64,000 nt of DNA from Spirosomataceae bacterium TFI 002 (GTDB lineage: Bacteria > Bacteroidota > Bacteroidia > Cytophagales > Spirosomataceae). Below are positions 63,762-64,000 of this stretch, in pieces (positions within the stretch are counted from its first letter, which is position 1; every line of letters begins with the position of its first letter). Made by a program: the position numbers and the translations under genes. The notes under the pieces are model-generated. The model did no database searches, was not told where the DNA came from, and saw only the letters and a program-made list of their open reading frames with translations. Where the stretch lies: assembly GCA_900230115.1 (NCBI GenBank), contig LT907983.1, forward strand, positions 930,001-994,000. The letters are read 5' to 3'.

Positions 63762-64000
63762 TAATGAACAAAACTAAAATCAAAGTACTAGAATATTAGG
63801 AAGCAGACTAGCAATGAGTTGTACTATGTTAGTAAATCGAACTAAAGTTAGATTTCTGAGAATATCATTGAGCCAACATGAACATTGCTTAATGCCTTAA
63901 ATTAATTCGGCTCTTCGATTTTTCAACCACACATTTTTAACGCCCCCCTATTTACATGAGTTGCTTTGTACGGGCAGCCCTTCCTGACGTACGGGAATCG

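Noticed and set aside
63968-63995. Two GTACGGG words at the right edge of the window
   Set aside because: Too short, and the context is cut off by the window end.
1-64000. tRNA or rRNA genes
   Set aside because: I saw no cloverleaf-like segment with a T-loop signature and no rRNA-like stretch; a tRNAscan run would settle it.

Overview
The window is AT-rich chromosomal DNA from a member of the Bacteroidota, most likely a marine Cytophagales-type bacterium. The evidence is the gene content: TPR-transmembrane-LuxR regulators, LytTR-only proteins, many lipoproteins with a short signal ending in Cys, a ThuA/sugar-dehydrogenase fusion, Tat-exported molybdenum oxidoreductases, sulfatase, GH117 and GH29 enzymes, and AraC and Nudix-type sugar regulators. 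I see no rRNA, tRNA, CRISPR array or SusC/SusD pair. Assignments come from motif and family recognition by eye; no database search was possible.

Layout. 1-2.5 kb: a translationally coupled lipoprotein and YHYH-domain protein. 2.87-9.71 kb: the most unusual region. Five consecutive units (XRE regulator, two unknown proteins, a tyrosine recombinase plus IS91-type transposase, and an S15/CocE hydrolase) are each bounded by their own private perfect or near-perfect inverted repeat that begins GTT and ends AAC. Each of the four joints holds an AAC-hairpin-GTT structure. This is the architecture of an integron gene-cassette array, but no integron integrase is present. 10-12.3 kb: an RbsD/FucU-like lipoprotein and a YfcC-type carrier. 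12.5-25 kb: an all-minus-strand surface and regulatory locus with two Sec-exported Hcp-fold proteins, a YadA-head-like adhesin, a 759-residue fibre protein with an S74 chaperone domain, two LytTR-only genes plus a LytTR relic, a receiver-PAS-kinase hybrid, and two tandem TPR-LuxR regulators. A motif of two direct GTAGACA-like repeats recurs four times here, in two cases at the same distance (62-63 bp) from a LytTR start.

25.3-38.3 kb: GMC oxidoreductase, beta-barrel-like protein, AraC regulators, sulfatase, two NTF2-like proteins, and two Tat-exported molybdopterin subunits sharing one 2Fe-2S subunit. 38.3-46.4 kb: a VapBC pair, a Nudix-type regulator divergent from a 1359-residue multidomain sugar dehydrogenase, a medium-chain dehydrogenase and cytidine deaminase. 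46.7-48.1 kb: a scar where the 5' halves of a divergent LuxR regulator and an MFS transporter have both been lost.

48.2-63.8 kb: a carbohydrate locus that I infer targets a red-algal galactan. It has a FAD oxidoreductase with a coupled SGAT-motif protein, a decayed GH127 gene, GH117 (3,6-anhydro-galactosidase family), a zinc dehydrogenase, an enolase-superfamily enzyme resembling 3,6-anhydro-L-galactonate cycloisomerase, a DUF5060/DUF4038-type hydrolase, aldose epimerase, RhaT-type transporter, AraC regulator, a second zinc dehydrogenase, GH29 and an aldo/keto reductase. Extracellular or periplasmic hydrolases would release sugars, which are then epimerised, imported and oxidised. The usual outer-membrane SusCD importer must lie elsewhere.
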